The position numbers were made by a program, and so were the translations under genes. A stretch of 64,000 nt of DNA, taken from positions 588,109 through 652,108 of the forward strand of contig NZ_JABRWO010000002.1 of the NCBI RefSeq assembly GCF_013618625.1, written 5' to 3'. The first letter of the stretch is position 1. Each line of letters starts with the position of its first letter. This DNA comes from Bremerella alba. Lineage in GTDB: Bacteria; Planctomycetota; Planctomycetia; Pirellulales; Pirellulaceae. The notes beneath the pieces are model-generated. The model had not been told where the DNA came from and did not search any database. It saw nothing but the letters and a program-made list of their open reading frames with translations. Below, piece by piece: positions 1 through 9,915 of the stretch.

Positions 1-1643
1 ACGTCTTCGTCATTGCCGTAACAGCCAAGCGTTTCCGCCGCGATGCAGCGCACACTGGGAGACTGGTCGTCCAGCGCCGCACGAAGCTGCGAGCGAGCTT
101 GCTCGACCGCCGTTTCTTTCTGCATCAGAATGCCGAGGGCAGCCCAATATCGAACGGCACTTTCCTGCGAGGAAAGCTGACTGATCAATACTGGCAACCT
201 TTCCGGATCGCGTGTCGAGGCGAGCATGGCAACGCCCATGACTAGGGTCAGGGGGTACTTTTGTCTTAACTCGAAAGGAGTAAGTTCGCCACTTCGAGCA
301 TGAATTTCATCTTCCGGCAAGAAACCGATATCACCAATCGCCGCCTGCCATTGATACAGTACTTCCCTCAGAACCACGTGCTGCTCAGCATATTTCGGGT
401 CGCCGGCCAGGTTGTTCACTTCGTCCGGGTCGTTAACCAAATCATAAAGTTCTTCCGACGGCTTCTCTTCCCAAAAGTGACTCTGCGATTCGTTCAATTC
501 CCCGGCGTCGTACATTTCCTTCCAGACCTGGGTGGTTGGTGTCTGGAACATATAGTCGATGTGCTGGCCGTAAATCTTGTGCGGCATGTAATTCTTGATG
601 TAGACGAACCGTCCGTCGGTCACCGATCGCACCATGTCTAACCGTTCGTCCATACGGCCACGGAAACCGAACATGTATTTCGGCGGCTTCGTTTCGTACT
701 CGCCCATGAACGCATCCCCTTGCATCCACTCCTTCGGCTTCACACCGGCCAGACTCAGAACCGTCGGGGCTAGATCGATGAAGCTGACCAGCCGCTCGGA
801 AGTGCCGCCCACTTCGTATTCTTTCGGAGCGAGCTGTTTGAACTTCTCGGGCACGTGAACGATCATCGGCACGTGCAAGCCGCTGTCGTACGGCCAGCGT
901 TTGCTGCGGGGCATGCCGCTGCCGTGGTCGCCGTAATAGAAGACGATGGTGTCATCTTCCAGGCCGTCTTCCTTCAATTGGGCCAGCACTTTGCCGACCT
1001 GTTTGTCCATCTCGGTTATCTTGTCGTAGTACTGGGCCCAGTCGCGACGCACTTCTGGCGTGTCCGGGTGATACGCTGGCACGCGGACCTGGGCCGGGTC
1101 GTGCACTGGCGTGTGGGGCCGCTTACGAAGCTGGCTTTCATGGCTGGTCGTGAAGTTGAAGACCGCGAAGAACGGCTGGCCATCCTTTCGCTTCCGCCAG
1201 TGTGCTTTGCCGCCCGACTCATTCCATACGAAGCCCCGCTTAGCGAGGTTGTAATCTTCCTTCGAGTTGTTGGTGCAGTAATAGCCTGCTTCGTGCAGAT
1301 AATAAGGGAACATGTGAATCCCATCCGGCAACTCGGTCTGACTTCGCATGTGCTCGCCCCCGGTCGCTGGCGGGTAGATGCCGGAAATGATGGTCGTGCG
1401 AGCAGGGGCACACACCGGTGCGTTGGACCAGGCTCGCTTGTACTTCATTCCCTTCGCCGCGATCGAATCGATATTCGGCGAGTCGGCGTAGGTGTCTCCA
1501 TAGCAGCCCAGTTCCGGGCCGTTGTCTTCGCTGGTAATCCACAGAATGTTGGGGAGGTCGTTTCCGCTGTTCTCTGCAGCGGAAAGGGTGCCCGCACAGG
1601 CAAGTATCCAAGTGGCCGTGATTAGCAACAGATATCGCAGCAT
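1..1643 (-). CDS. Sulfatase with C-terminal HEAT-like tail (3' end outside window)
   Basis: Type I sulfatase that would hydrolyse sulfate esters, probably of algal or other sulfated polysaccharides; exported. The protein starts MLRYLLLITATW, a signal peptide, followed by the metal-binding NILWITSEDNGPELGCYG block. The sulfatase signature CAPAR carries the Cys (residue 78) that is converted to formylglycine. The typical domain ends near residue 440 (LYDLVNDPDEVNNLAGDP). It is followed by helical repeats (ALGILMQKETAVEQARSQ, CIAAETLGCYGNDED) that look like HEAT repeats and continue past position 1. The frame is open to the window edge, so the C-terminus is missing. The start is the first ATG after the upstream stop; the ribosome site is weak. 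Planctomycetes carry many such genes. The natural substrate cannot be read from the sequence. Confidence 0.93.
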   Translation of the reverse strand, partial: MLRYLLLITATWILACAGTLSAAENSGNDLPNILWITSEDNGPELGCYGDTYADSPNIDSIAAKGMKYKRAWSNAPVCAPARTTIISGIYPPATGGEHMRSQTELPDGIHMFPYYLHEAGYYCTNNSKEDYNLAKRGFVWNESGGKAHWRKRKDGQPFFAVFNFTTSHESQLRKRPHTPVHDPAQVRVPAYHPDTPEVRRDWAQYYDKITEMDKQVGKVLAQLKEDGLEDDTIVFYYGDHGSGMPRSKRWPYDSGLHVPMIVHVPEKFKQLAPKEYEVGGTSERLVSFIDLAPTVLSLAGVKPKEWMQGDAFMGEYETKPPKYMFGFRGRMDERLDMVRSVTDGRFVYIKNYMPHKIYGQHIDYMFQTPTTQVWKEMYDAGELNESQSHFWEEKPSEELYDLVNDPDEVNNLAGDPKYAEQHVVLREVLYQWQAAIGDIGFLPEDEIHARSGELTPFELRQKYPLTLVMGVAMLASTRDPERLPVLISQLSSQESAVRYWAALGILMQKETAVEQARSQLRAALDDQSPSVRCIAAETLGCYGNDED

Positions 1644-1838
1644 GAGGAAATCTCTTAATGAAGTGGGGTTGGGGCTGGCAGTAAAGAGAGGTCTATATGA
1701 TTTGAGAACTTCTAGTTTACCTCTTCCAGCAGGCTTTGTCATTTTTCGCGAATCACGAAATTTCCTTGTTGAATCCAGCACGTTTCATAACAATGGGGGC
1801 CCGACTCCCGTTTTTCAACCTCTTGCCCAATCGCCGTG

Positions 1839-2741
1839 ATGCCCCAGCCAGCCTACCCGATCATCGACACGCACCAGCACCTATGGGACCCGAAACGATT
1901 GAGCCTGCCTTGGCTGAAAGGTGCCGGTCCACATCTCAATAAACGGAACGCCATCGAGGAGTACACCGCGGCGGTCGAGGGCCTGCCGATTGCCTCGGCG
2001 ATCTATATGGAGGTCAACGCGGCCCCCGATCACAAGCTGCAGGAAGCCCAACAGGTTCGCCAGTTGATTGAATCGGGCAGGCATGTCACCACAGCGGCGA
2101 TCCTCTCAGCCGACCCAGGCCTGGAAAACTTCCGCGACTTCGTCGACCCATTTCAAATGCAATCTTGGGTGAAAGGTTATCGCCAGGTGCTGCACGGCGG
2201 TTCGGCACCCAAGGGCTACTGCCTAAAGGCCCGCTTCATCAACAACTGCCGTCATCTTGGCTCAACCGGTAAGACGTTCGATCTTTGCCCGCGACCGGCT
2301 GAGCTGAAGGACGCCGCTCGCTTGGCCGACGCTTGTCCCGATACCCGCTTCGTGCTGGATCATTGCGGCAATGTCGACCCGAAGGCATTTTTCGCCTCCA
2401 ATGATTCTCGGCGTGGGTCGGCCCCGCCTAATGCTGCTCGCTGGAAAGAAGATATGACCGAACTGGCCAGGCATCCCAATGTCTTCTGCAAGATATCCGG
2501 CATCATCGCTCGCGTGCCAAAACAGTGGACGCCAGACGATCTTCGCCCGGTCGTTCAGCACTGCGTCGAAGCGTTTGGGGATGGCCGCGTGGTTTTTGGT
2601 ACCGATTGGCCGGTCTGCAACGCAGGCGGCACGGCCCGGCAGTGGATCGAAGCGTTGCAGCAGATCACGTCCGACTGGTCTCCGGAAGCTCAACAGCGAC
2701 TGTGGAGCAAAAACGCCGAAACCATTTATAACCTTGCTTAG
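1839..2741 (+). CDS. Amidohydrolase-2 family TIM-barrel hydrolase
   Basis: About 300 residues, the usual size for the amidohydrolase_2 family (sugar lactonases, decarboxylases, dicarboxylate-lactone hydrolases). The N-terminal DTHQHLWD motif gives two metal-ligand histidines. The later FVLDHCGN, FCKISGI and VVFGTDWPVC blocks supply the remaining barrel His/Asp ligands in the expected order. No signal peptide, so cytoplasmic. A GTG at 1836 directly precedes the ATG at 1839; the ATG is taken as the start. The gene is divergent from the sulfatase and convergent with the surface-protein gene. The DTHQHLWD and GTDWPV blocks resemble L-fucono/L-rhamnono-1,4-lactonases. That would fit sugar catabolism beside a sulfatase, but the substrate is inferred only. 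Confidence 0.88.
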   Translation: MPQPAYPIIDTHQHLWDPKRLSLPWLKGAGPHLNKRNAIEEYTAAVEGLPIASAIYMEVNAAPDHKLQEAQQVRQLIESGRHVTTAAILSADPGLENFRDFVDPFQMQSWVKGYRQVLHGGSAPKGYCLKARFINNCRHLGSTGKTFDLCPRPAELKDAARLADACPDTRFVLDHCGNVDPKAFFASNDSRRGSAPPNAARWKEDMTELARHPNVFCKISGIIARVPKQWTPDDLRPVVQHCVEAFGDGRVVFGTDWPVCNAGGTARQWIEALQQITSDWSPEAQQRLWSKNAETIYNLA

Positions 2742-2762
2742 CTCATGACTCCCCTTTAATAG

Positions 2763-2797
2763 AGCAAGGGCACTCCGATTCACGAAGTGCCCTTGCT
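2763..2797. terminator. Bidirectional hairpin terminator
   Basis: A perfect 12-bp inverted repeat, AGCAAGGGCACT against AGTGCCCTTGCT, with an 11-nt loop. It lies between the convergent amidohydrolase and surface-protein genes. There is no strong T tract on either side. Confidence 0.6.
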
Positions 2798-2846
2798 GTT
2801 CAGGTAAATTGGTCACTGCTACGGAGCAGCAACTGGAAAACGACGA

Positions 2847-5800
2847 CTACGCGATTTCGCAAGGATTGAAGAGATCGTCGACCTCTTGATCGTCCTCAGC
2901 AATCACATCGATGCCCTCCCCTTCCGGCTGACCATCCACACCGCTGACGGCTGCGGCCGAGACCGCGATCAGGATGCTATCGGCATCGGCCTTGGCACCA
3001 CCGAAACCGGTATTGCCCAGGTCGTCGGTCACGATCGTCAGGGTGGCATTACCCTCGAAGGCCGAATCTGGTGTGTAAACCAGGCCGGTCAACAACGAGT
3101 TGATCTGATCGATCGAGCCGAGCAGCTTATGACGGTCGCTCTCGAAACCGTTGGAAAGGGTCAGCATGCCGCTATCGACACTAATGGTCACTTCGACCAT
3201 CGCATCGGCAGCGTCAGGATCGGAAACCGAGATGGCGTTACCGTTGGCTTCGTCGAACACAATCGGCGTAGCCGAGTCAGTCGATTGTTCGCCTGGTACC
3301 GAATTGATCGGTGCCGCGTTCTCGTTATCCACGCCGCTTGGAGCCGAAACGGTGATCGTTACGGTCGCGTCGGCAGTCAAACCCAATGCATCGGAAACGG
3401 TATACCCGAACTCAACGGTGGCCGGTTCGACCAGGTCTTCAAACTCACCGTTAGGATCGAAGGTCATGCTTCCATCCGCATTGAGCGTCAGCATGCCGCC
3501 ACCTTCCAGTGCGACCGGCTGACCAACATTCGCAGCGTCACCATCAACCGCCGAAACAGTCATCGTGTCGCCGTTATCGACGTCGCTATCGTTCCCCAGA
3601 ACGCCAGCAACTGTCAGCGTCAGAGCCGTATCCGACTCAGTCGCGAACGCATCGTCTTCCGCAACCGGAGCGTCGTTGACACCGGTAATGGTGATCTCGA
3701 CGTCTGCCGAGGCCGTACCCTCCGCCGAATCGGTGGTGGTGTACGAAACGGTTTCCGTTGCCGACTCACCATCGGCCAAAGCGTCGTAGTTGCCAACCGG
3801 ATCGAAGCTCAGGCTACCATCGGCATTGATAGTAATCGTTGCTCCGGAAGCAAGTTCGACAGGCGAACCAACGTTGGCGGCATCGCCGTTGACATCAGAA
3901 ACGACCAGCCCTTCACCGGTGTCGTTCAAAAGGAGGCCAGCGGCTTCCACGTCCAGCGGTGTAATGGCATCGGTGGCGAAGCTATCCGCTTCGGCAGTCG
4001 GGCCAGCAACCACTGCATTGACAGTCAATACGAACGATTCGGTCGTCGTTTCTTCGCCATCGCTCACGCTGATGGTGATATTGGCAGTACCGGTTACGCC
4101 AGCCAGCGGTGTGACGATCAAGGTCTTATCGGCACCGTCACCGGCGACAATAATTCCAGCGGCGTCCACCAAAGCTGGGTTGTCCGATTCAACACTCACG
4201 ACCAAGTCTTCAACCGCCGACTCAGCATCGGAAACGGAAAACGCGAGGGGCGCAGTCGCCGAGTCCTGGTCGATCACCTGGTCCTCCACCGCACTGATCG
4301 TCGGGGCAGTGTTCTCCCCCACGAGTTCGGTCACCGTCAGCACGAACGATTCAGTCGTCGTCTCTTCACCGTCGCTCACGCTAATGGTGATATTGGCCGT
4401 ACCGGTTACGCCAGCCAGCGGTGTGACGATCAAGGTCTTATCGGCACCGTCACCGGCGACAATAATTCCAGCGGCGTCCACCAAAGCTGGGTTGTCCGAT
4501 TCGACACTCACAACCAGGTCTTCAACTGCCGATTCCGCATCACCCACGGTGAAGGCCAGAGGATCGGTAGCTGAGTCTTGGTCGATCGCTTGGTCTTCCA
4601 CCGCCGACACAGTAGGAGCCGTGTTGCCAGCGACCACTTCGTTGACGGTCAAGACGAACGATTCAGTCGTCGTCTCTTCACCGTCGCTCACGCTAATGGT
4701 GATATTGGCCGTACCGGTTACGCCAGCCAGCGGTGTGACGATCAAGGTCTTATCGGCACCGTCACCGGCGACAATGATCCCAGCGGCGTCGACCAAAGCT
4801 GGGTTGTCCGATTCGACACTCACAACCAGGTCTTCTACTGCCGACTCGGCGTCACCCACGGTGAAGGCCAAAGGATCGGTGGCTGAGTCTTGATCGATGG
4901 CCAGATCTTCGACCGGCGAGATAGTTGGCGGTGTATTCTCGGCAACAACTTCGTTCACCGTCAGGAGGAACGACTCGGTGATGGTTTCTTCGCCATCGGT
5001 CACACTGATGGTGATGTTGGCCGAACCTGTCATACCGGCCAGCGGTGTGACGACCAACTCGCGATCCGTACCCTCTCCGGTCATAACCAGACTAGCCGCA
5101 TCAACTAACGCTTCGTTGTCCGATTCGACCGAGACCGTCAAATCTTCCGGAGCCGTTTCGGCATCACCGACGGTGAAAGCCAACGGATCGGTGGCGGTAT
5201 CTTGATCGATCGACTGATCTTCGATCGGGCTAATGGTTGGTGCCGTATTGGCGGCTTCAGAAACGGTCAGCGTGAAGTACTGGGCATCGGCCAGGCCATA
5301 CTGATCGACCGCGAGAATACGAATGGTGTACTCGCCAGGATCGACATCTTCGCCGGGGGCGATGGAAAGCGTCGCTTCCCTTGAACCAGCTTCCTGCGTG
5401 AGCGTGACATACTCCGGCGTCTCGACGTCGAGCAGCATGTAAATCTCGTCGCTGTCGTTCTTGTCGGTAGCTGAAATCACGAACTCTTCGACCTGACCAA
5501 TCTCGAGAGCCTGATCAGCAATCGGTAGCAGATCTGGAGCATGATTCACAGCGATGGTGCTAGTCGCCACGGCGCTGTCATACTCGCCGTCGCTGACGGT
5601 GATCTCCACCAAACGCGAGGCCGGATCGGCATCCGCATTGGTGTTGTTGTAGGTCAGCGTTTTAAGGACGTTGGCGTAGTTCTCGGCGGTGTCTTCACCC
5701 GACAAGATGATCGAGCCATCGGCGTATTCAACACTGATACTGGTACCTTCCACGTCGATGGAAAGCGATTCGTCGGCGCCGTCCATTGGGTTGGTCAGGG

Positions 5801-6332
5801 TGACCTTGGCCGACTGCAGCATGTCGTCGTTTTCGTCAGATACTGTCAAGTCGCTATCGACGACACTGACCGATCCGTGCCCCACTTGGAAGACCGCATC
5901 GAAGTCGATGCCCTCTTGGTCTTCACCATTGAGGTCGACAACCGGGCGACCGACACGCACGTCGATCATCAATTCTTCGACATCAGCGCTGGAAGGCTTG
6001 CCGTTTTCGACGGCAATGATCTTCACGCTATAAAGACCTTCTTGCTCGGCAGTGGGGGACCACTGAAAATCGCCTGAGAATGTCATGGACATTCCCTCAG
6101 GCCGCTCTTCACCATCCGGGTCGAGCTGATACATGACCGTCCTTGGCCCATCTTCCCCTTCGCTGACCGTAGCACCAAGTTCACCGAGGTTAAAGCTCAG
6201 TGACTCTCCGGCGAACACGGTCTGCGCGGGAACCGCTGACAAATCCAAGTCCAGCGGAGTTCCACTCAACATGCTGCGATCTTCCAGTTGTTCCCCGAGA
6301 GAAATTTGAAACTTGGGGCGTTTGAACCGCAT
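2847..6332 (-). CDS. Large repeat-containing surface protein (cadherin/Ig-like) with planctomycete LEPR-type N-terminus
   Basis: 1161 residues, acidic. The N-terminus carries basic residues and then EQLEDRSMLSG, matching the LEPR/LEDR-x-LL signature at the start of many planctomycete exported giant proteins. In place of a classical signal peptide it has this motif. Next come Ig/cadherin-like modules (VPAQTVFAGESLSFNLG, ISATDKNDSDEIYML), then four 104-residue modules beginning NTxPT(I/V)S, and two VCBS/cadherin-like modules with GVLGNDSDVDN and VLLNDTGEGL blocks. The protein ends DDLFNPCEIA. Ca-binding Asp motifs (DxDN, DGD) are frequent. Role is probably cell-surface adhesion or matrix; no catalytic domain was recognised. 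It is followed by a hairpin shared with the convergent gene. The start is the ATG at 6332, just before the signature. Confidence 0.85.
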   Translation of the reverse strand: MRFKRPKFQISLGEQLEDRSMLSGTPLDLDLSAVPAQTVFAGESLSFNLGELGATVSEGEDGPRTVMYQLDPDGEERPEGMSMTFSGDFQWSPTAEQEGLYSVKIIAVENGKPSSADVEELMIDVRVGRPVVDLNGEDQEGIDFDAVFQVGHGSVSVVDSDLTVSDENDDMLQSAKVTLTNPMDGADESLSIDVEGTSISVEYADGSIILSGEDTAENYANVLKTLTYNNTNADADPASRLVEITVSDGEYDSAVATSTIAVNHAPDLLPIADQALEIGQVEEFVISATDKNDSDEIYMLLDVETPEYVTLTQEAGSREATLSIAPGEDVDPGEYTIRILAVDQYGLADAQYFTLTVSEAANTAPTISPIEDQSIDQDTATDPLAFTVGDAETAPEDLTVSVESDNEALVDAASLVMTGEGTDRELVVTPLAGMTGSANITISVTDGEETITESFLLTVNEVVAENTPPTISPVEDLAIDQDSATDPLAFTVGDAESAVEDLVVSVESDNPALVDAAGIIVAGDGADKTLIVTPLAGVTGTANITISVSDGEETTTESFVLTVNEVVAGNTAPTVSAVEDQAIDQDSATDPLAFTVGDAESAVEDLVVSVESDNPALVDAAGIIVAGDGADKTLIVTPLAGVTGTANITISVSDGEETTTESFVLTVTELVGENTAPTISAVEDQVIDQDSATAPLAFSVSDAESAVEDLVVSVESDNPALVDAAGIIVAGDGADKTLIVTPLAGVTGTANITISVSDGEETTTESFVLTVNAVVAGPTAEADSFATDAITPLDVEAAGLLLNDTGEGLVVSDVNGDAANVGSPVELASGATITINADGSLSFDPVGNYDALADGESATETVSYTTTDSAEGTASADVEITITGVNDAPVAEDDAFATESDTALTLTVAGVLGNDSDVDNGDTMTVSAVDGDAANVGQPVALEGGGMLTLNADGSMTFDPNGEFEDLVEPATVEFGYTVSDALGLTADATVTITVSAPSGVDNENAAPINSVPGEQSTDSATPIVFDEANGNAISVSDPDAADAMVEVTISVDSGMLTLSNGFESDRHKLLGSIDQINSLLTGLVYTPDSAFEGNATLTIVTDDLGNTGFGGAKADADSILIAVSAAAVSGVDGQPEGEGIDVIAEDDQEVDDLFNPCEIA
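4002..5249 (-). repeat. Four tandem 312-bp in-frame repeats inside the surface-protein gene
   Basis: Four head-to-tail units of exactly 312 bp (104 codons). The same landmark (cgctcacg or its variant) falls at 4061, 4373, 4685 and 4997. The three units nearest the C-terminus are nearly identical in DNA over most of their length, including synonymous sites. The first unit (5249 downward) is clearly diverged. This pattern indicates recent duplication or gene conversion of one Ig-like module. Confidence 0.9.
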
Positions 6333-7100
6333 TGAGAATCTCCGTTTTTAGATGGGCAATCATTTCGACCACGCTCCCATGCGCAGCCGGTTCGAGTGGC
6401 ATTGTGCGTCCGACTTGAGGAAGTTCCATGGCCTGAAAAGTTTTTCTGGAACTTTCACCACCGATAGCGTTATCAAAGCTGCGGCAATAATTGCCGAGTT
6501 ATCGTTACGCGTCGATGCGTCTGGGGGTAACGCATCGGCAGCAACTTTTTGTTCACGCTATCGGCAAAGAATTCTGATGTGACGTAAGTCCAACGCCGAG
6601 CACACTCTTGAATAGTTTTCACGCAGTTTATCAACACGTCGCTATCTATTGCTTATCAACGCGAGGGCACGCGTCGATGCATGCAGGTAGCATTAAGAAA
6701 ATCTTCGCAATTAGGCTCAAGTTTGAATTGGACACTCCAACTGTCCAGTGATAGCAGGCTATCCGATGGCTATGCGGCAAGTACTAACCGGGTGGAAATG
6801 GCTTTAACCTGGGGTATTCGGGGTGTGTAACTTCCGTGTGAAGAGTTTCTTTTTCTACGAAGAACTATTCCCGTTGGGTGCGAGCAGAGCAGCGTATCGC
6901 ACTATGAACGAACCTATTCGTCTGGTTACCAAGTGGAGACCGTATCTGGCGCGATACGTTCCGCCTTGCCTCACTTCTCGCCCCCTACGAACACCGCCTG
7001 CTAAGGAGAAGGGACGTGAACGCGAGGGGAGCTGTCCGTGACATGAAGGCCCGCGTTCTTAGGCTGGCCCGGGCACATAGCTTTTCAGAGGGAAGGCACG
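6333..7100. other. Intergenic region, 768 bp
   Basis: Long spacer between the surface-protein start and the 3' end of the enoyl reductase gene, relatively AT-rich near 6600-6850. It must hold the promoter of the surface-protein gene near its left end. I see no convincing coding frame, tRNA or strong terminator hairpin. The open frames at 6352 and 6823 lack ribosome sites and protein-like composition. Confidence 0.5.
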
Positions 7101-7910
7101 TTAAGACTCGTGCTTCAAGACGCCGCCGATGATATTTTTGTCGAAGTAGTTAATGCTCATGCCGGCGTCGACGGCGATGTTTTGGGCCTGGATGCCGCTC
7201 GAGCGAGGACTCAACAAGAAGACCGCCACGTCGGCTGCTTCCTGGGTGGTGACGGCACTCTTACGAGGAATGACCTGTTCTGCATACAGATACGCATCGA
7301 CATAGCCGGGAATACCAGCCGAGGCCGATGTCTTCAACAGGCTTGGCCCCACAGCGTTGAACCGCACGCGGGAAAAGCTACTGAAGCTTTTAGTCAAAAA
7401 CGCAAGAGATGAGTCGAGGGCCGCTTTGATGGGGGCCATGAAGCCGTAGTTCTCGCTGGCCATGGTGGTTGTTGAGATCGAAATCGTCACCACCGATGCG
7501 TCTTCGTCGAACACGTCTTTCAGCGCGTTGGAAAGCTTAACCAGCGAGAAGCACGAGATGTCGACCGCTTGCAGGAACTGGGCCTTGGTCGTTTCGTGGA
7601 ACGGCTTCATTCCTTCCGAGTAGTCGGCGAAAGCCATCGAATGGACCAGGCCATGAATCTTGTGGCCTGCGGCGGTAAGGTCATCGCGTAGCTTGTCGAT
7701 CTGCTCTTGGAATTCGACATCACAGACCAAAACCTGGCGATCGGCGAGCAATTTAGCTGTCGACTCTTTTCGGGCTTCGCTGCGAACGACATAGATAACC
7801 TTCGCTCCGGCCTCTTCCAACGTCTTGGCGATATGCCAGGCTACGCTTTTACGGTTAGCGACGCCAGTGACGACAATGTTCTTGCCGGCAAGTTTGAGAA
7901 AGTCGGTCAC
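7101..7910 (-). CDS. fabI: Enoyl-[acyl-carrier-protein] reductase (FabI-like SDR)
   Basis: 269 residues, the normal FabI length. It would reduce enoyl-ACP to acyl-ACP with NAD(P)H. The Rossmann start is [20 protein letters not shown], with the FabI-specific TGVAN/KS pattern rather than the usual SDR TGxxxGxG. The catalytic pair is FabI-type Tyr155-x6-Lys162 (YGFMAPIK). The LVHSMAFA and [14 protein letters not shown] blocks match FabI as well. The start codon is GTG at 7910. It is the last gene of the minus-strand cluster, 72 bp after the dehydratase gene. It may be the housekeeping FabI or a dedicated reductase of this cluster; its position after two FAD oxidoreductases favours a dedicated role, by inference. 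Confidence 0.88.
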   Translation of the reverse strand: MTDFLKLAGKNIVVTGVANRKSVAWHIAKTLEEAGAKVIYVVRSEARKESTAKLLADRQVLVCDVEFQEQIDKLRDDLTAAGHKIHGLVHSMAFADYSEGMKPFHETTKAQFLQAVDISCFSLVKLSNALKDVFDEDASVVTISISTTTMASENYGFMAPIKAALDSSLAFLTKSFSSFSRVRFNAVGPSLLKTSASAGIPGYVDAYLYAEQVIPRKSAVTTQEAADVAVFLLSPRSSGIQAQNIAVDAGMSINYFDKNIIGGVLKHES

Positions 7911-7982
7911 GTCGAAAACCTACCTATTTTCTGATATGGGGTACCACAGCGTTCTCGCTCTGCCTCGTCGGCATAGCAGAGC

Positions 7983-8411
7983 CTACGCGTCCATCTTGGC
8001 AACGGTGCAGGCGAAGTCGAATCGCATGGCTAGTTTGCCGTCGAGGGTGACCTTGCCGGTCATGAAGAACGCATCGGCCATGCGTTCGTTTAGCTTCACG
8101 TTCATTTCGATCGTGTCGCCGGGGCGGATCATCTTTTTGAACTTCACGTCGTTTAGCCGCGTTGCGACCGGCACGCCTTCGCCTTCTTGGACGAACTGCG
8201 AGAGCAAGATGGCCCCAGCCTGCATGGTTGCTTCGCACAGGATCACGCCGGGCACCAGCGGGTAGTCGGGGTAGTGCCCTTGAAAGAAGTATTCCTCGGG
8301 CGTGAACGTCTTACGACAGACGATGTGATCTTCCGTTTGCTCGACAACTTCGTCGACCAGCAGCATCGGACCGCGATGCGGAATGGCGTCTTCGATGGCG
8401 AATTTCGTCAT
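7983..8411 (-). CDS. fabZ: 3-hydroxyacyl-ACP dehydratase, FabZ-like hotdog protein
   Basis: 142 residues, as usual for FabZ. It would dehydrate 3-hydroxyacyl-ACP to trans-2-enoyl-ACP. The N-terminal AIPHRGPMLLVDEV and the active-site segment GHYPDYPLVPGVILCEA match the family. His46 and Glu60 are the expected catalytic pair. The start is ATG with AGGAA about 7 nt upstream. Only 13 bp separate it from the FAD oxidoreductase upstream, so co-transcription is very likely. FabA/FabZ-type isomerase activity cannot be told from sequence. Confidence 0.9.
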   Translation of the reverse strand: MTKFAIEDAIPHRGPMLLVDEVVEQTEDHIVCRKTFTPEEYFFQGHYPDYPLVPGVILCEATMQAGAILLSQFVQEGEGVPVATRLNDVKFKKMIRPGDTIEMNVKLNERMADAFFMTGKVTLDGKLAMRFDFACTVAKMDA

Positions 8412-8424
8412 GGTGGTTCCTGCG

Positions 8425-9876
8425 TTACTTGCTGCTATCGGCCAATTGCGATTGGGTCGAAGACTTCATGATGTACGAATCGACATCGTTCGACACGATC
8501 ACGCCATAGTTGATGGCCCCCAGCCAGCCGGACATGATGATGCCGACGCTGCCGGCGTGGTACAAACCAGGCACCTGTTCAGGGATGGCGCGACTAACGG
8601 CCAATCCTTCAAACTTAGTCCCAAAGCTAGAGCCGAGCGCATGCTTGGTGTACCGCTGGAAGGTTTTCGGCGTCGAGACTTCGACGTGGTCGACCCGCTC
8701 GCGAACGTTAGGGACGTACTTTTCGAGCGCGTCGAGCGTAGTCTCGGCGAGATCGGCTTTGCTCGCTTTGTATTCGTCTTCCGACAGTTTCGCCCAGTCT
8801 TCAAAGCGAGCGTTGGTACTGGAAACGACCAGCGATCTCGGACGTCCTTCGGGCCGCGTCTGCGGATAATAGAACGAGTAGGTGCGGCTGGTGATGTCGC
8901 GACTAAGCAGCAAGTCGGTGCGAAATGCAGGGGCCGCGCTGCTGAAGAGCAGATCGCCGGTCTCTTCGGGGATCTGCTCGTCCGGCTTCATGGCCATGTA
9001 AACCTGGGTGCTGGAATTGTTGAGCCGCACCTCTTGAGCATCCTCGATAAACTTTTTATCGAAGTGCTGCTCGCCAACCAGGTCGAAGATGGTCAGCTTC
9101 AAGTTCGAGTTCGAGACAATCGACTTGCATTTGATCGTCTTACCGTTGGCGGTGATGCTTTGCACCCGGCCGTTCTCGAGATTGATTTTCTCGACGTCGA
9201 CATTAATGCGCACGTCGACGCCTGACTTTTTCAGGTCTTCGTGCATCAACTTAATCAGCCGGTCAGTTCCCCCTTGAAAGGTGAAAACCCCTTTGCTCAT
9301 GAAGTTCGAGAAGACGATCCCGTAGCTGATCGCCGGGTCTTCCAGGGTCGAACCGTTGGCGTAGGTGATTGGCTCCATCAACAGCCGTACGACATCTTCG
9401 CGTCCAGGGAAGAACTTGTCGAACAACTGCTTGGTGGTCGTTCCCTGGTCGTCGTAGAAGTTCATGCTGCGCGCCGTGTCAAAGAACTCCTTCACGGTCG
9501 CTTCCGGCACGTTGAACTCTTGGATCAGCAGCTGCGAGAAGTCGTCGCGATTGAAGGTCGTCGACAGCGAGAACATCGGGTTATCGAAACGAATGTTCTT
9601 TAGCTGCACGATCGAGTCGGCGATCTCGCGGGTCCAATAGCGCTTGCAACTCTTGATCATCCCGATCGGAAAACCGTGCAGCGAGATATCGAAGATGTGC
9701 CCGCCAGGTCGCTTGAACCAGGTTGCCATCCCACCGAGCTTGTAGTGCTGTTCGCAAAGAAGAACGCTACGCCCCTGACGGGCCAGCGTGTTGGCAGCGG
9801 TAAGCCCGGCCAAGCCACTTCCGATCACGACCACGTCGTACTCGTCTTGGGTATCTTTCAGAAAGTCTTTCGGCAT
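8425..9876 (-). CDS. CrtI/CrtISO-like FAD-dependent oxidoreductase (copy 2)
   Basis: 483 residues with an N-terminal dinucleotide fold [20 protein letters not shown] followed by [11 protein letters not shown]. This is the pattern of phytoene desaturases, carotenoid isomerases and retinol saturases. The C-terminus has the second FAD contact, [21 protein letters not shown]. Family members desaturate, isomerise or saturate conjugated polyenes. No phytoene synthase is nearby. Its position between an ACP/ketosynthase and a dehydratase suggests that the substrate is a polyene acyl chain (inference). It lies 39 bp after a related gene (copy 1), and the two are diverged, so they probably do different steps. 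Confidence 0.85.
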   Translation of the reverse strand: MPKDFLKDTQDEYDVVVIGSGLAGLTAANTLARQGRSVLLCEQHYKLGGMATWFKRPGGHIFDISLHGFPIGMIKSCKRYWTREIADSIVQLKNIRFDNPMFSLSTTFNRDDFSQLLIQEFNVPEATVKEFFDTARSMNFYDDQGTTTKQLFDKFFPGREDVVRLLMEPITYANGSTLEDPAISYGIVFSNFMSKGVFTFQGGTDRLIKLMHEDLKKSGVDVRINVDVEKINLENGRVQSITANGKTIKCKSIVSNSNLKLTIFDLVGEQHFDKKFIEDAQEVRLNNSSTQVYMAMKPDEQIPEETGDLLFSSAAPAFRTDLLLSRDITSRTYSFYYPQTRPEGRPRSLVVSSTNARFEDWAKLSEDEYKASKADLAETTLDALEKYVPNVRERVDHVEVSTPKTFQRYTKHALGSSFGTKFEGLAVSRAIPEQVPGLYHAGSVGIIMSGWLGAINYGVIVSNDVDSYIMKSSTQSQLADSSK

Positions 9877-9915
9877 GATTCTTATTCCTGTCCCCTTGCC
9901 CCTGCAGGGAGAGGG

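Noticed and set aside
855..1625. 256-codon open frame on the plus strand
   Set aside because: Antisense to the sulfatase, whose reading shows a signal peptide, CAPAR motif and full domain. The plus-strand product has no recognisable motif.
2886..4574. 562-codon plus-strand frame and its neighbours at 3790, 4578 and 4890
   Set aside because: Shadows of the repeat surface protein; they repeat with the same 312-bp period only because the DNA does.
4002..5249. CRISPR-like direct repeats
   Set aside because: Units are 312 bp, in frame with a coding sequence and without spacers; they are protein modules.
6823..7041. 72-codon frame upstream of the enoyl reductase
   Set aside because: Arg/Pro-rich chance product with no supporting start signal.
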